A stretch of DNA of 64,000 bases from Schizochytrium sp. CCTCC M209059 (taxonomy: Eukaryota; Sar; Bigyra; Thraustochytrida; Thraustochytriidae), in contig KN805377.1 in assembly GCA_000818945.1 (NCBI GenBank), positions 671,697-735,696 of the forward strand, written 5' to 3'. A program made the position numbers and the translations under genes. The notes beneath the pieces are model-generated. The model searched no databases. It saw only the letters and a program-made list of their open reading frames with translations, and had not been told where the DNA came from. This document shows, in pieces, positions 20,725 through 31,035 of this stretch. Each line of letters starts with the position of its first letter. Positions within the stretch are counted from its first letter, which is position 1.

Positions 20725-21794
20725 ATGGGCGGCGGCGAGGCGCCGAGCGTGCCGGGGGACTTCGACTTTTACCTCTTGGCGCAGTCGTGGGCGGCCCACT
20801 TTTGCTGCCTCAAGCCGTAAGTCGGGGCGCGGGCATGCGGGCGAGTGGGAAAGCGGGCGGGCGGGGCAAGGGGCGAGGGGAGGGAGGCTTGAGGGCGGAC
20901 GGGCCGCCCGGAGAGCGCTGGTATACGCGCGTTATATATATACCTACCTGCGCGCGAAAGATTCTTATTCGATGGCCGGTTCACCTCTTTTCTTCTTCTT
21001 CATCTTCGACACAAAAAGACACGCTCACGGGACCACCGCTACTCGGGCGAGACCACCTGTTTGCCGGGAAGGATTAACCGATCGTCGGGGAAGATTTGTA
21101 CGCTGACTAACGAACGAAAACGTTGCCACCGCCGCATCCTGCACCGCATTGCGCCTTGCACACATTTTGCATCGACGGCATATCTTGTGGGGACATTCTT
21201 CGTCGTGAACATGACAGGGAACGATGTGCCACCGTGGAGGAAGCATGGTCCGGGTCGAAGCTGATGCTGCACGGCCTGTGGCCAGCGTACTTTAAAAAGC
21301 GGGCCGATGGCCGGTACCCAGCCGACTGCGAAGTGGCCATGAAGTACGACAAGGCTGTGATCCCGCCGCTCGCGCTAAAGATGGCGCCCAATTACCATGG
21401 AGGACTGGGCCGCCACGAATGGAGAAAGCACGGCACGTGCAGCGGCATGCCACCCAAACTGTATTTTGAAGAGGCACTGCGCACGATGCTCGCGATGCCC
21501 AAGACACAGCAGGGAACGCCAGAAGTAATTTCACAGAACATTGGCGGAGAGGTCACCTCGACCGACCTTCGCCGAGCCTATGTGCGCGAAGTGGGCATCA
21601 AGGTCTCGGACAAGTGTGTCCTCGAGGAGATCACTTCGTGCTGGGACAAGTCTGAGAAGCGCCATGGCGTGGAAAAGGTTGGCCAGCAGATTGACTGCCC
21701 TGACTACATCATGCGCGGTTTTCGCAACAACTGCGACTCTGGCAAGTGCCACGGCCGAATTCGCATCCCCAAGGTTGGCCAGTGCGAGCTCTGA
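20725..21794 (+). CDS. Ribonuclease T2 family endoribonuclease (two exons)
   Basis: RNase T2 enzymes cleave RNA through a 2',3'-cyclic phosphate, usually in secretory or vacuolar compartments. Exon 2 carries both catalytic boxes, LHGLWP (CAS I) and HEWRKHGTC (CAS II). Exon 1 (20725-20816) supplies the first strand, FDFYLLAQSWAAHFC, the counterpart of the family's FxFxxxVQxWP...C. The donor GTAAGT at 20817 and acceptor ACAG at 21217 join in phase at a Pro codon and give a distance from the first strand to LHGLWP typical of the family. The joined product is about 223 residues. No signal peptide precedes exon 1 and a stop lies in frame at 20713, so either a further 5' exon exists or the enzyme is not secreted. 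An unspliced frame from 21123 would lack the first strand. Confidence 0.85.
20817..21217 (+). other. Predicted spliceosomal intron in the RNase T2 gene
   Basis: A 401-base intron with donor GTAAGT, a branch-like CTGACTAAC near 21102-21111 and acceptor ACAG. The phase is consistent (2 bases before, 1 base after). The branch-to-AG distance of about 107 bases is long, but no AG occurs in between. Confidence 0.75.
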
Positions 21795-21843
21795 GCATCA
21801 GAATTTCGCTCATGCGCGAACGGTCGGTCGATCGGTCGAAAGA

Positions 21844-21873
21844 ATGAACGAACGAACGAACGAACGAACAAAC
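21844..21873. repeat. GAAC tetranucleotide repeat
   Basis: About seven tandem GAAC units, decaying into AAAC, in the 3' flank of the RNase T2 gene. Confidence 0.9.
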
Positions 21874-22235
21874 AAAGGTGCTAACAATTGAACGATTGAA
21901 AAATTGAACAATTGATTGAAAGACTTTCCTGATGGCAATTATCTTGTTCTCACAGGTCGGCGGAATGCTCCAAGTCATTCTCCATTGTCCTCCTTTCTCC
22001 ATCTCGACCTCCTTTGGTGCAGGTTAAATCTCTGTGTCTTCAAACTGTTTCTGCAAGAGATAAAGAGAGAATGGAATCCACGCAACGACAGTTTACATTC
22101 TATGCGTCCGGCGGTGTAGACAGTAGGTTTCATCATTTGCATTCGCCGAAAGGAAGGAAGATCACGAATCGTAATAGAGGAGAACAAAGAGTACAACTAC
22201 GCTTCGAAATTACAATATCACAGTCTTACGCCTTG
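21874..22235. other. 3' flank of RNase T2
   Basis: AT-richer DNA between the RNase T2 gene and the decayed ELMO gene fragment. I see no gene in it. Confidence 0.5.
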
Positions 22236-22372
22236 CGGTCTCATAACAGGCGCCAATATTGGGCGGTCCCTGTGACGCAAACGCAAAGACTTGCTCCAAG
22301 GTCGCGTGCCCGAAGCGGCGCCGTCGTCATCCACGCTTGAACGCGCAGCCTCAGCGAGACGCAGCGTCATGA
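22236..22372 (-). pseudogene. Decayed duplicate of the 3' end of the DIX-ELMO gene
   Basis: Aligns at high identity, offset by about 194 bases, with the last coding segment of the neighbouring gene (TLRLAEAAR.SVDDDGAA ... QGPPNIGA). A two-base insertion after the GAA codons shifts the frame, so it no longer encodes the ELMO end. It looks like a partial tandem duplication that survived in the 3' flank. Confidence 0.8.
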
Positions 22373-22403
22373 GCACGCACTCGACTACATGTGCACATCG
22401 GCA

Positions 22404-23996
22404 CTACAATGGGACATTGTTCCGTCTCGCGATCTCATAAAAGGCGCCAATGTTGGGCGGCCCCTGCGACAGGATCGCAAAGACCTGCTCCAAGCCACGG
22501 CCCAACGCCGCTCCGTCGTCATCCACGCTAGGACGCGCAGCCTCAGCGAGACGTAGCGTCACAGACACGAGCTCGTAGTAGGCCCCAGCACCCATGTCAA
22601 AGAGCGGCCAGTAAGGTCGCTCCGCGCCGAGAAAAGCACCGCTACGCAAACCAAACTGGTCAGCAAAGTGAGTGTTGATCTGACCCACTGACGGAGCCAC
22701 GGGCAATCGCGCGTTATCGATGACACCCCGATTATGCTCGAGGTGATACGCGAGACAGTAGAGGCCGAGCATGCCATTTTGGGAGAGAAATGCACAGTCG
22801 CGTGAAGGATCTTCCTTGGCAAAGCCCAAAAGACGCCATTGCGGCCCGGTTCGTTGAAAGCGCTGCTTGGGGAAACATGATTTCCAGCTTGTCTGGAGCA
22901 AATCGATATGCTCGCGGTTCTCGCTGTCAAAGGTTTCTCGGAGTTTGCGCGCGAGGTTTTCGAGAGCTCCCTTTTGCTGCGTCGTTGGCGTGCCCTCCTT
23001 GCCGCCCGACCAAGACATGGCGGCTGCCTGGGCAGACTTTTTCAAAAAGCTAAACGTACTGCTACCGAGGGCAGCGGCACTGCTGGTGCTCGCAAAACCG
23101 CCAAAATAGCCGCGATCGCCCGACCCAGCTCTTGCATGTGTCTGCGAAAGGGCGCCTTGGTCTTGATGTTGTTCATGTTGGCGCGCTTGATGACGTTGGT
23201 GTCTATGGCCGTGATGCCGACTTGCTTGGCTGCTGGAATTCTGTCTGCGCGTATTATCGTTGTCTTCGTCGGAGGAGGATTCTGACGAGTCTCCAGATGA
23301 CGATGAACTATCATCGCCTTCGGAAGATTCCCCTCCTGAGGACGCGCTAAAGGGATCTGCCCCGGACGGCTGTGCAGAAGAGCTTGTCCCAGCAAAGAAA
23401 GCGTCGAATTCGTCATCTGCGGCAGGCGCGGAAGCGCCAGCATTGCTTCCGCCGTCAAAAGATGAGGTTACATGCATTGATACCGGTGGCGGTGCTGCTT
23501 GTGATAACTCTTGTGGCTTTGGCGGCGGAGCGGATGATGCTAACGCCTCTTGGCGGCTGCCGCTGTCAAGGAAGTCGTAGTCGTCGCCCGCGTGGCCAGC
23601 GCCCGTTTCCAAGGCGCTGGCGTTGGCTGTTTCATAAAAGTCAAAGGTATCTCCAGCTTCGACGACGTGTTCAGCTTGAGGAAAATCAGGTTCCTGGTCA
23701 TCGTCAGCGTAATAGATGGGCAGCGCGCGTATGTGAGGCGGTCCACCATCCGGGCTTCGCGGTATTTCCTGGTCATCACGAACAAGATCTTGCCACGCAA
23801 AAGCAGTGCTTGCAACGCCTGGGATCCTAACCTTGGCGCGAAAGTGAAACTCGCCGCGCTCAGGGAAGCTCTTCCGAAGTGCCCTGAGCGTCAGGTCGGT
23901 GCCTTCGTATCTAAAGGCAGCGACCTCGCGCTGGCCCTGGGCAAGCTTGCCCTCCACGGGGTCAAGCGCCGAGTTAACCTCGTACAGCACAATCAT
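22404..23996 (-). CDS. DIX-ELMO domain fusion protein
   Basis: A 530-residue protein from the ATG at 23996 (MIVLYEV). The N-terminal about 95 residues resemble a DIX domain, the head-to-tail polymerising module of Dishevelled, Axin and plant SOSEKI. The FHFRAKVRI... strand followed by WQDL resembles the SOSEKI pattern. A Ser/Asp- and His/Gln-rich disordered middle follows. The C-terminal about 170 residues are an ELMO domain, with SWKSCFP, WRLLGFAKEDPSRDC and GMLGLYCLAYHL as landmarks. ELMO proteins act in small-GTPase regulation, either with DOCK exchange factors or as Arf/Arl GAPs. The frame is open 36 codons further upstream (to 24104), but that part lies before the DIX start and is probably leader. 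It is divergent from the helicase gene. Confidence 0.75.
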   Translation of the reverse strand: MIVLYEVNSALDPVEGKLAQGQREVAAFRYEGTDLTLRALRKSFPERGEFHFRAKVRIPGVASTAFAWQDLVRDDQEIPRSPDGGPPHIRALPIYYADDDQEPDFPQAEHVVEAGDTFDFYETANASALETGAGHAGDDYDFLDSGSRQEALASSAPPPKPQELSQAAPPPVSMHVTSSFDGGSNAGASAPAADDEFDAFFAGTSSSAQPSGADPFSASSGGESSEGDDSSSSSGDSSESSSDEDNDNTRRQNSSSQASRHHGHRHQRHQARQHEQHQDQGALSQTHARAGSGDRGYFGGFASTSSAAALGSSTFSFLKKSAQAAAMSWSGGKEGTPTTQQKGALENLARKLRETFDSENREHIDLLQTSWKSCFPKQRFQRTGPQWRLLGFAKEDPSRDCAFLSQNGMLGLYCLAYHLEHNRGVIDNARLPVAPSVGQINTHFADQFGLRSGAFLGAERPYWPLFDMGAGAYYELVSVTLRLAEAARPSVDDDGAALGRGLEQVFAILSQGPPNIGAFYEIARRNNVPL

Positions 23997-24470
23997 GGCG
24001 TTTGCTCTTTCCCTTTTCGCCTCGAGCAAGGCGTCCGAGACCCCTATCAACAAGATACAGCTATCGAACAGGCGCGGGCCCACGGTCGCGCTGGCGCTGT
24101 CCACGCCCGAGCGTCGGTGTTGTGTCTTTCTAGTCTGTCTTCTCCAGAATGCCAGGGCAATCGGCCGAAGGCATGAAAAAAGAAGATGAAGGAAAAGAGG
24201 CGGTGGCGCATCAAGGTTCGCTCACGTGCCATAGCGCTCGCTGACGGGCTGGCCGGCGGGACTGGCTGGTGGCAGACTCGCGAGGTCCCGGTTCGCGGCG
24301 CGCGCAAAGGCCGTCTGACTGGCTGGGTGGCGCAGGGGCAGGATACGCGGGGGCGCGAAGCAGGGCGCCAGATTTGCTCTTTGTGGAGTCCGTACTCGCT
24401 TCCCGGAAGGAGAGGAATTTTTACTTGAAGTCGGAGGAGAGGGAGCACATTCCCGTCCTCGCTCGACAAG
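23997..24470. promoter_or_regulatory. Short bidirectional promoter: DIX-ELMO / DEAD-box helicase
   Basis: About 470 bases between two divergent ATGs must hold both promoters. No TATA box is obvious and I see no repeat. Confidence 0.5.
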
Positions 24471-26267
24471 ATGGTCAAGACCAAGACGAAGAACGCGGAG
24501 CGCCTGGCCACGCAACGGGACCAAGGGGAAGGCGACGCTGCCAAGATTAAGGACGAGACGTCTTCGTTAGCCTCCTCGTCCTTGTCATCCTCTTCGGATA
24601 GCGAGGACGAGGCCGAGGAGGTGATGTCAACTTCGGTGTCGCTCTTCAGCAAGAAAAAGAAGAAGAAGGAGAAGAACGATGGGAGCAAGACAAAGGGCCA
24701 AAAGGAAACACGATCACATGCAAAACAAGCAGAAAGCGAGAGCGATAACGAGGCCGAATCGACCGTGGTCCGACTGGAAGACCTCGATAGAGAAGGAGAG
24801 GAGGGGGTTGAAGCGTGGAGCTTTGAGAAGCTGGGTCTGAGCAAGTGGACATGCGATGCTTGCCAAAGCCTTGGCATGCTCGTTCCTACAGCTGTGCAGA
24901 GAGCTTGCATTCCCGCGACGCTGGCTGGCAAGAACATCATCGGCAGCGCCCCCACGGGCAGTGGTAAGACGGCAGCCTTTGCGCTTCCTATCCTGGACCG
25001 GCTGGCGCGAGACATGTATGGCGTGTTTGCGGTGGTGGTGACTCCAACCCGAGAGCTCGCGTTTCAGATTGGCGACCAATTCAATGCGCTGGGGGCTGCA
25101 ATTCGTCTGCGGTGTGCCGTGGTCGTTGGTGGCACGAGCCAGGTCGAGGAGGCGACTAAGCTTGCCCGACGTCCGCACATCATCGTGGCGACTCCGGGGC
25201 GACTGGGCTCGCATTTGCGCGGAGCGGATCCGCCAAAGCTAAACCATGTGGCCTTTCTCGTTCTGGATGAGGCGGATCGCTTGATCGACCCAGGCTTTGC
25301 CCGCGATTTAGCATCATTATTTCGTGCGTTGCCCGAGGAGCGACAAACGCTGCTATACTCTGCCACAATTACCGAGGAGCTCAAGCAGGCGAAACGGGCA
25401 ACAAAGGGCAAGCGCGGGCTGTTTGAATTTGCCATGGGCCGGCCGGAAATGACGCCCGAAGGCCTTGACGAACGATATTTGCTTGTGCCGCAGCAGATTA
25501 AACTGGCGTATTTGGCATACCTCGTGCGGCGCCTTGGGCCGGTGCAGCTCGAAGGCCCGCTACGACCGAGCGCAGAGCTAGCGCGAAAGCGTATCAAGGG
25601 CCGATCTCGGCCGGGGGGCGCAAGCAGTAGGAAACGTCGGCACGAAGGCGGGGATGTGGAGGGGGCAATCTCGGAGGAGGACAAGGCTGCAATCGCGAGC
25701 CTGGATCTCGTAACGTCTCGTTCGGAGCCAGGATTTGAGCGTTCTCGGGCCAAGTTGCTGATTGTCTTTGTATCGTCGTGCCAGTCATGTCAGTCTGTGG
25801 GGCAAACGCTGGAGGAGCTAGGGTTGTCTTGCTCAATTTTGCATTCGGGTCTCTCTCAGAACCAGCGCATGGGCGCCCTCAACAAGTTTCGACAGCGAGT
25901 GAGCACTGTGCTGGTGGCCACAGACGTTGCTTCGCGTGGCTTGGACATTCCGCAGGTGGACCTTGTAATCAACTATGATGTGCCACGTTCGGCGGAGGAC
26001 TACATTCACCGCGTGGGTCGCACAGCCCGTGCCGGGCGCGCGGGTCTCTCGGTGACGCTAGTCACGCAGTATGAGGTAAAGTTGGTGCTGGCGGTTGAGG
26101 AGCGCACGGGTGTTAAAATGCGAGAGCTTCCGGACGTGGACGAGGAAAAGGATGTTTTGATCCTTTTGACGCGCGTCACGAATGCTGCTAAGCAGGCTCG
26201 ATTGCAAATCGCGGACTCGGGCGTCGACGAGGAGATTCGGGCGCGTCGCAAGCAGCGCCGACGATAG
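24471..26267 (+). CDS. DBP8: DEAD-box ATP-dependent RNA helicase, DDX49/Dbp8 type
   Basis: An ATP-dependent RNA helicase of the Dbp8/DDX49 group, which works in nucleolar 40S subunit biogenesis. The motifs are complete and in order: a Q-motif region (GLSKWTCDACQSLGMLVPTAVQ), I APTGSGKT, Ia PTREL, Ib TPGR, II DEAD, III SAT, IV VFVSSC, V ATDVASRGLD and VI HRVGRTARAGR. The sequence after motif VI (VTLVTQYEVKLVLAVEERTG) is characteristic of the DDX49/Dbp8 group. It is 598 residues, longer than typical members. It has a Ser/Glu/Lys-rich N-terminal extension of about 120 residues and a basic insertion of about 60 residues (RKRIKGRSR...SSRKRRHEGG) just before domain 2. The ATG at 24471 follows the short shared promoter. 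Confidence 0.9.
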   Translation: MVKTKTKNAERLATQRDQGEGDAAKIKDETSSLASSSLSSSSDSEDEAEEVMSTSVSLFSKKKKKKEKNDGSKTKGQKETRSHAKQAESESDNEAESTVVRLEDLDREGEEGVEAWSFEKLGLSKWTCDACQSLGMLVPTAVQRACIPATLAGKNIIGSAPTGSGKTAAFALPILDRLARDMYGVFAVVVTPTRELAFQIGDQFNALGAAIRLRCAVVVGGTSQVEEATKLARRPHIIVATPGRLGSHLRGADPPKLNHVAFLVLDEADRLIDPGFARDLASLFRALPEERQTLLYSATITEELKQAKRATKGKRGLFEFAMGRPEMTPEGLDERYLLVPQQIKLAYLAYLVRRLGPVQLEGPLRPSAELARKRIKGRSRPGGASSRKRRHEGGDVEGAISEEDKAAIASLDLVTSRSEPGFERSRAKLLIVFVSSCQSCQSVGQTLEELGLSCSILHSGLSQNQRMGALNKFRQRVSTVLVATDVASRGLDIPQVDLVINYDVPRSAEDYIHRVGRTARAGRAGLSVTLVTQYEVKLVLAVEERTGVKMRELPDVDEEKDVLILLTRVTNAAKQARLQIADSGVDEEIRARRKQRRR

Positions 26268-27566
26268 CTTTCAGGAGAAAAAAAATGTTATTGAAGTGGA
26301 CACGTTCCGTTGTGCGTGCGTCTACGGCGTGTAAAAAACAAATTTTTCTGCTCAATCTTGGACAACTACAAGGGAGGAAAGAGCTCATGTGTGCTCACGC
26401 ACACCCGCGCACACAACGGAGCACCGAATATGTAGTAGCATTGTAAAAGAAAGAAAAGAAAAACAAGAAGTCGTCAGGCTGATGGGTCCAGGCCGTGGCA
26501 GCGGTCGCCAGCACTTTTTGCTTTGTCGAGGGAGGAAGCTGTCAGAGAATGTTGAAACTGCAGCGGCAGCTATGGCTGGCCATGGGCAAAGAGAGAGAGA
26601 ATGAGGCAGGATTTGCACGCCACAGCCACTGGAAGCACGTCAGCATGCCGCCCAGCACGTCAGGCTTCTTCCTCCTTCACCCAGGCCTGACAGTAAAGTG
26701 TTTGACCTAGAGCAGTGCGGCGCTGAGGCAGGCAAAGCCCGACTTTGGGCTCGCACCGAACCTTTTCGCCGATGGCGAAGTGTGGTGCAGAATGCGGAAG
26801 AGGGCTGGTCGGGATCTAGCTGGGGTCAGGTGAAGGAGTCTGGTTCGTGTTGGCTGTAGAGGACGTCAAACTTCATGTTAGACGAGAGAAATGAAAGGTA
26901 GGTGGATGAATCGGAATCGGGATCGGGATTGAAGCGAATCGCGATGCGATTACTTCCGCACCCGCGCCGGCGTGGAAGGCCGCGATGAATCGTGAATGAA
27001 AGGACGAATGGATGGCGACGATTGGCGCTTGCGGCAGCGATGGGCGAACGCTCTAGCGCGAGGCTATGCTCGCGCTTCCACTAGGCTGGTCTATGTTCAT
27101 GCATCCGCTCGTTGTGCGCTGCCGTTCTGGCTCTCGCGCCTTGAGCATGCGGAGCTCAGCGGCGGTGCAGGAGACCATTTCCGAGACTCGGCAATCGAAG
27201 CCCCCCGGAGAAGCGGAGTCGACAGCGCCCCGCGGCCCGCACCCAGGAGGAGGTCGCCTTGGCCTCGCCGCGGACCACATTTTCATGCCTTGTAGCTGTG
27301 GTACCTCGGACATTTCAGTAAGCCGCCTCGTTCAGGTGTGGGAAAGCGTCGGTTTTGTAGTCATGCTTTGGGCTCCACTACGACCGGCGTTCCCATGCCC
27401 ACAGCGGGGTCTGTCGAGGCCCGGACCTCAGGTGTGGGTATTGTTTCAAAGGCTGAGCGGCTCGAGTGGCTGGAGTTGCCTAGAGCCGCCAGAGTTGCCA
27501 GCCAGTCGTCTAGCAGCAGCCTGGCAGGTGCTCGTCACCATTCCGCCAGGGTTGGATTGGCTGGCC

Positions 27567-27615
27567 CTGTGCTGGTTTGGCGCGTGCTCGAGCACCGCCA
27601 ACCACGCCAGCACAG
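27567..27615. repeat. Nested inverted repeat (hairpin)
   Basis: The outer arms CTGTGCTGG and CCAGCACAG (9 bp) enclose TTGGCG and CGCCAA (6 bp), which enclose the palindrome GTGCTCGAGCAC. The three stems stack into one hairpin of 49 bases. Confidence 0.75.
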
Positions 27616-28435
27616 TGGTCGCCGTCGGTGACAGCGACGTTGCCTCGTCGAGCCAGGCCATGATGGCAATTCTGAGGAATGGAAAAAGACTTGGCCACTA
27701 GGCAAGTCTCATCTCAAGAAAGCCATGCAACTCAAGCAAGTTGCTCAAAAGTAGTATTATAAATGCTCTGGTGTGCTACCAGTGACAGGCAAAGGCGTGC
27801 AGGTTGCGCGCTAACCAAGCACCACATCCAGGCGTAGGCTGCAAAAGGCTGGACTATCGAAGCTGACTTGCACTTTTTTTTTGTTTCTTACTCGGGCTGG
27901 CGTCGCAAAAAGCCTGATTGCGCGGCCGTCGCTCTTTGCAAGTGTACGAGGGACAAAAAAAAGAATTTCATGATCAAATTTATTGTCGCGTCGTAGAAAC
28001 AATGTTGCGGATTACCATGGCATCGCATGCCGCACCGCATCGCATCGCATCGCAGCGTTGTTTTATGACCGCTCTGATCGTTGGACAAGATCCGAGGCCG
28101 CCTCGCCGTGGGTCTTGATATTGAACGAGTGACTGAAGAACGCATGCAGCAGCTGCAGCGGCAGCTGGCGATTGAAGAACACACGCAGCAGCTGCAGCCT
28201 GCCATTGCTGTTGGCAACTGGACCCGCCGCCTTTCATAAAACAAAGATTGCACGGGCTAGAAGATCGCGAAGCCTGGCGTGGCCTCTAGGCCTAGCCACA
28301 GCTCGCACTGGTATTGCATCGCATCGAAACGATCGACAATCGAGAAGATTTTGACGACATGTTGCAGTTCGGGTCGTGCCTAAGCGACTTATCTCGAACC
28401 CAGACTTGGAATCGGCAAAAGTCATCGCTTGGAGG

Positions 28436-28469
<34 letters not shown>
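28436..28469. repeat. AG dinucleotide microsatellite
   Basis: About 16 uninterrupted GA/AG units in the gene-poor region. Confidence 0.95.
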
Positions 28470-28474
<5 letters not shown>

Positions 28475-28604
28475 GACCTCTGCTTGGGTTGGCGAGGCCT
28501 AACAGTAAGGTGTCATTGCAAGTGCGGTAGGGCCTGGCACGTGTACGTTTGTTCCCGCTGTTTCGTCTCCTCCTTCTTCCTCGATAGTCTGCGCGCGTCC
28601 TGTT

Positions 28605-28658
28605 GGGCTGGCTGGCTGGGTGGCTGGCTGGGTGGCTGGCTGGGTGGCTGGCTGGCTG
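28605..28658. repeat. GGCTGGCTGGGT 12-base tandem repeat
   Basis: About four copies of a 12-base unit built from GGCT blocks. G-rich on the plus strand. Confidence 0.9.
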
Positions 28659-30111
28659 CCAGGTCGTGTCCCTCGCGTACCAAATCTCTCGGACCGTGAC
28701 AGGCGCGCCGATTTTGCCTTACTTTCCTCTTTCTTTTGGGGCAAGTGAGGAAACTTGACTTTTCTGCCGCGTGGGTCGGTCGAGGCGGAGGGGAGCGGAG
28801 CCGGGTGGGCGGGCGGACGGACAAACGGGCGAGGAAGCTAACTCGGTGTTTGCCTTCGCGTTCGCCTCGCTGTCATGTGCGCGGCGCGGCGCGGCAGAGG
28901 CGTGATTGCGAGCGACACGGCGGTGACTGGTCCGAGCCCTTTTCTGCAGGCCAGACACTGCCAGACACTAGGCATCCAGACACCCAGGCCTCAGGCTGAA
29001 CTAAACAGGCACCCACTCTCGCCACCCAACAATTGGCACGCCACCCAACAATGCCACCTGGCTGGCCATCATGGCTGGCTGCCCTTATCCATCGTAAAAG
29101 ATTCCTTGATCATGCTTGCTACGCTTGCTTTCTTTTTGTTGAGGGAAAGTACTCCCTGGCGTGCGTGAGTGCGTGCGTGCGTCTGCGTGCGTGCGTGAAT
29201 CGGAGTAACTCAAGGCCTCTTTTTTTCCACGTGATCGTGACCTCGAGAAGCCAAAAATCTGGCCCGCTGCCGACGCCCTGCGGCCGCTGTCCAAGCGACG
29301 CGCGGCGAAAAGAAAGTGGCTGCAGTTGCAGCCACACCCCGTTCGAGGCTGCATGCGCGTCTGCACCGATGCGCTTGCTGTGTTCGCTTTCTCGCTCGCT
29401 TCCTTGCTCGCTCTCTCTGCAACGAAGAAACCGCGGGCACGGCCGCCGCCCACATAAAGATCGCGGCCCCCTTGGACGGTCACATTCTGCGGCGCCACTG
29501 GTGGCCGACGAAGCGTAGTGCAGCGCGGTAGGCAACCGTGCGACGCTGACGCTGATGCTGATGCTGGCGGGCTCAGGATCGGCCCGAGCAAGCGATAACG
29601 AGCGGCATCCTAATGATGGCCAAGTATGGTCGGTTGGTAGCCGTGATGCCGTCCCAAATGGCCGCGGTGCGCAAAGGACGGATACAAGCGAGCCAACATA
29701 CATGCAGGCAGCAATGTACTTCCGGCGCAGTAGCGAAGAAACAGATGATGAAAAAGAGCGCAGGGCAGGGCCGGTGCCTGGTGTCACCTGTCCTGATTGC
29801 GCTGCACCCGCAGAACGTCCGGCCAGGGGAAACGGAGTCAACCAAGGGCCAGTGGACGAACACTTTGCCGCAAGCCAGCCAGCTCAGGCCAAGGTATGGC
29901 ATGAATCTTTCGTCCCTCGATCGGTTGGTTGCTCGGTCGCTGGTCCTGCAGGGTGGCTGAATGGAGCTTGTCTGTCCGTGTCTGCCTGGCCATGTCGGCC
30001 GCCGCTATGCTCCGGGCCGCCTGTTCGCAGGTTGCGACGCAAGGTGAGGTATAAGCGCCTTGTGTGAATACCGAATGCGCCGAAGGTGGCGAAGGAGTCG
30101 GGCGCCGCAGG

Positions 30112-30180
30112 GCTCGCTCGCCGCTGCAGGCCGGCGAAGCCAGATTTTCTGCATCAGCCGGCCTGCAGCGAGCGAGCGAG
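30112..30180. repeat. Long inverted repeat (hairpin)
   Basis: The arms at 30112-30135 and 30157-30180 match in inverted orientation around the core GCTGCAGGCCGGC, with one 1-2 base irregularity, across a 21-base loop. The outer ends merge with a CGAG tetranucleotide tract. Confidence 0.75.
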
Positions 30181-30666
30181 CGAGCGAGCTCGTTGGCAGG
30201 ATGATGCCACATTGACAGCAGTCTCCTTCAAGTGTACGAGGTAGATCAAGCATGCTGCTCGCTTCGCGGAAAGAGAAAAGAAGTCTTTGCAACCGTTCGG
30301 AAGCCATTCTTGCTCGTGCGCGGCAGATGTACAGAAGAAGGAGGAGAAGGAGGAAGAGGTAGCACACAGCCAACGATGCAGCTTGATCTGTTTACTTTGC
30401 TTTCTTTACATTCTCTGTTTTTTTTTGTTTTTTTGGGGGGCTCGTGCCTGAATGATGACCCGCGTCGCAATGTATCCTCGCAAGGGTGGCCCTTTCGAGC
30501 TCGGCGCAATTCGTTCATCGGTCGCGGTCTTGTCTATCTGTCTGTCTGTCTTCCGCAGCCGCAGCCGGCTCTCGCTCTCGCCATCGCTCGTGCATACTTC
30601 CAGGCTTGCTCCTTGGCTTGTATCCTTCGGATCAGCGGCAGGTTCTCACTTTCTCTCGCTCCTTTC

Positions 30667-30691
30667 CCAAAGAGAGAGAGAGAGAGAGAGA
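30667..30691. repeat. AG dinucleotide microsatellite
   Basis: A run of about 12 GA units. Confidence 0.9.
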
Positions 30692-30990
30692 AGGTATTGG
30701 CAATCATGTGCAGCGCGCGCAGGGCAGCGGGCACTGGCAGCTCACTTGCTTTGCGCCACCGTTGCACCATTCGACGCGCTCCGCGCAGCGGTCAGCGGCG
30801 GGCGTCTCCTGAATATGGCGAGTGGCGCGCGGTGTGGGGAGGGGGGTTTCGTAGCGTCTCCACAGCGGTGGGGCCTTCGTTCCCACAGCTGGCGAAACGT
30901 CCCGCAAGCGCACAGCTCGCTCCGTAGCGGGAGACGCCCGTCCTGGCTGGGCGTGCCGTGCTACCACCGCGATTCGAATCGTGGACTTGA

Positions 30991-31035
30991 CGCGAGCGAC
31001 AGCGACAGCGACAGCGACAGCGACCAGCGACCTGG
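30991..31035. repeat. GCGACA hexamer repeat
   Basis: About seven tandem hexamers, the last ones imperfect. Confidence 0.85.

Noticed and set aside
27066..27701. 211-codon plus-strand frame in the gene-poor island
   Set aside because: No domain, poor amino-acid balance (Trp/Cys/Pro-rich) and it spans a strong inverted repeat. It could only be rescued by transcript evidence.
30960..30990. T-arm-like hairpin around GATTCGAATC suggesting a tRNA
   Set aside because: No matching acceptor, D or anticodon arm can be formed on either strand; it is just a palindrome.
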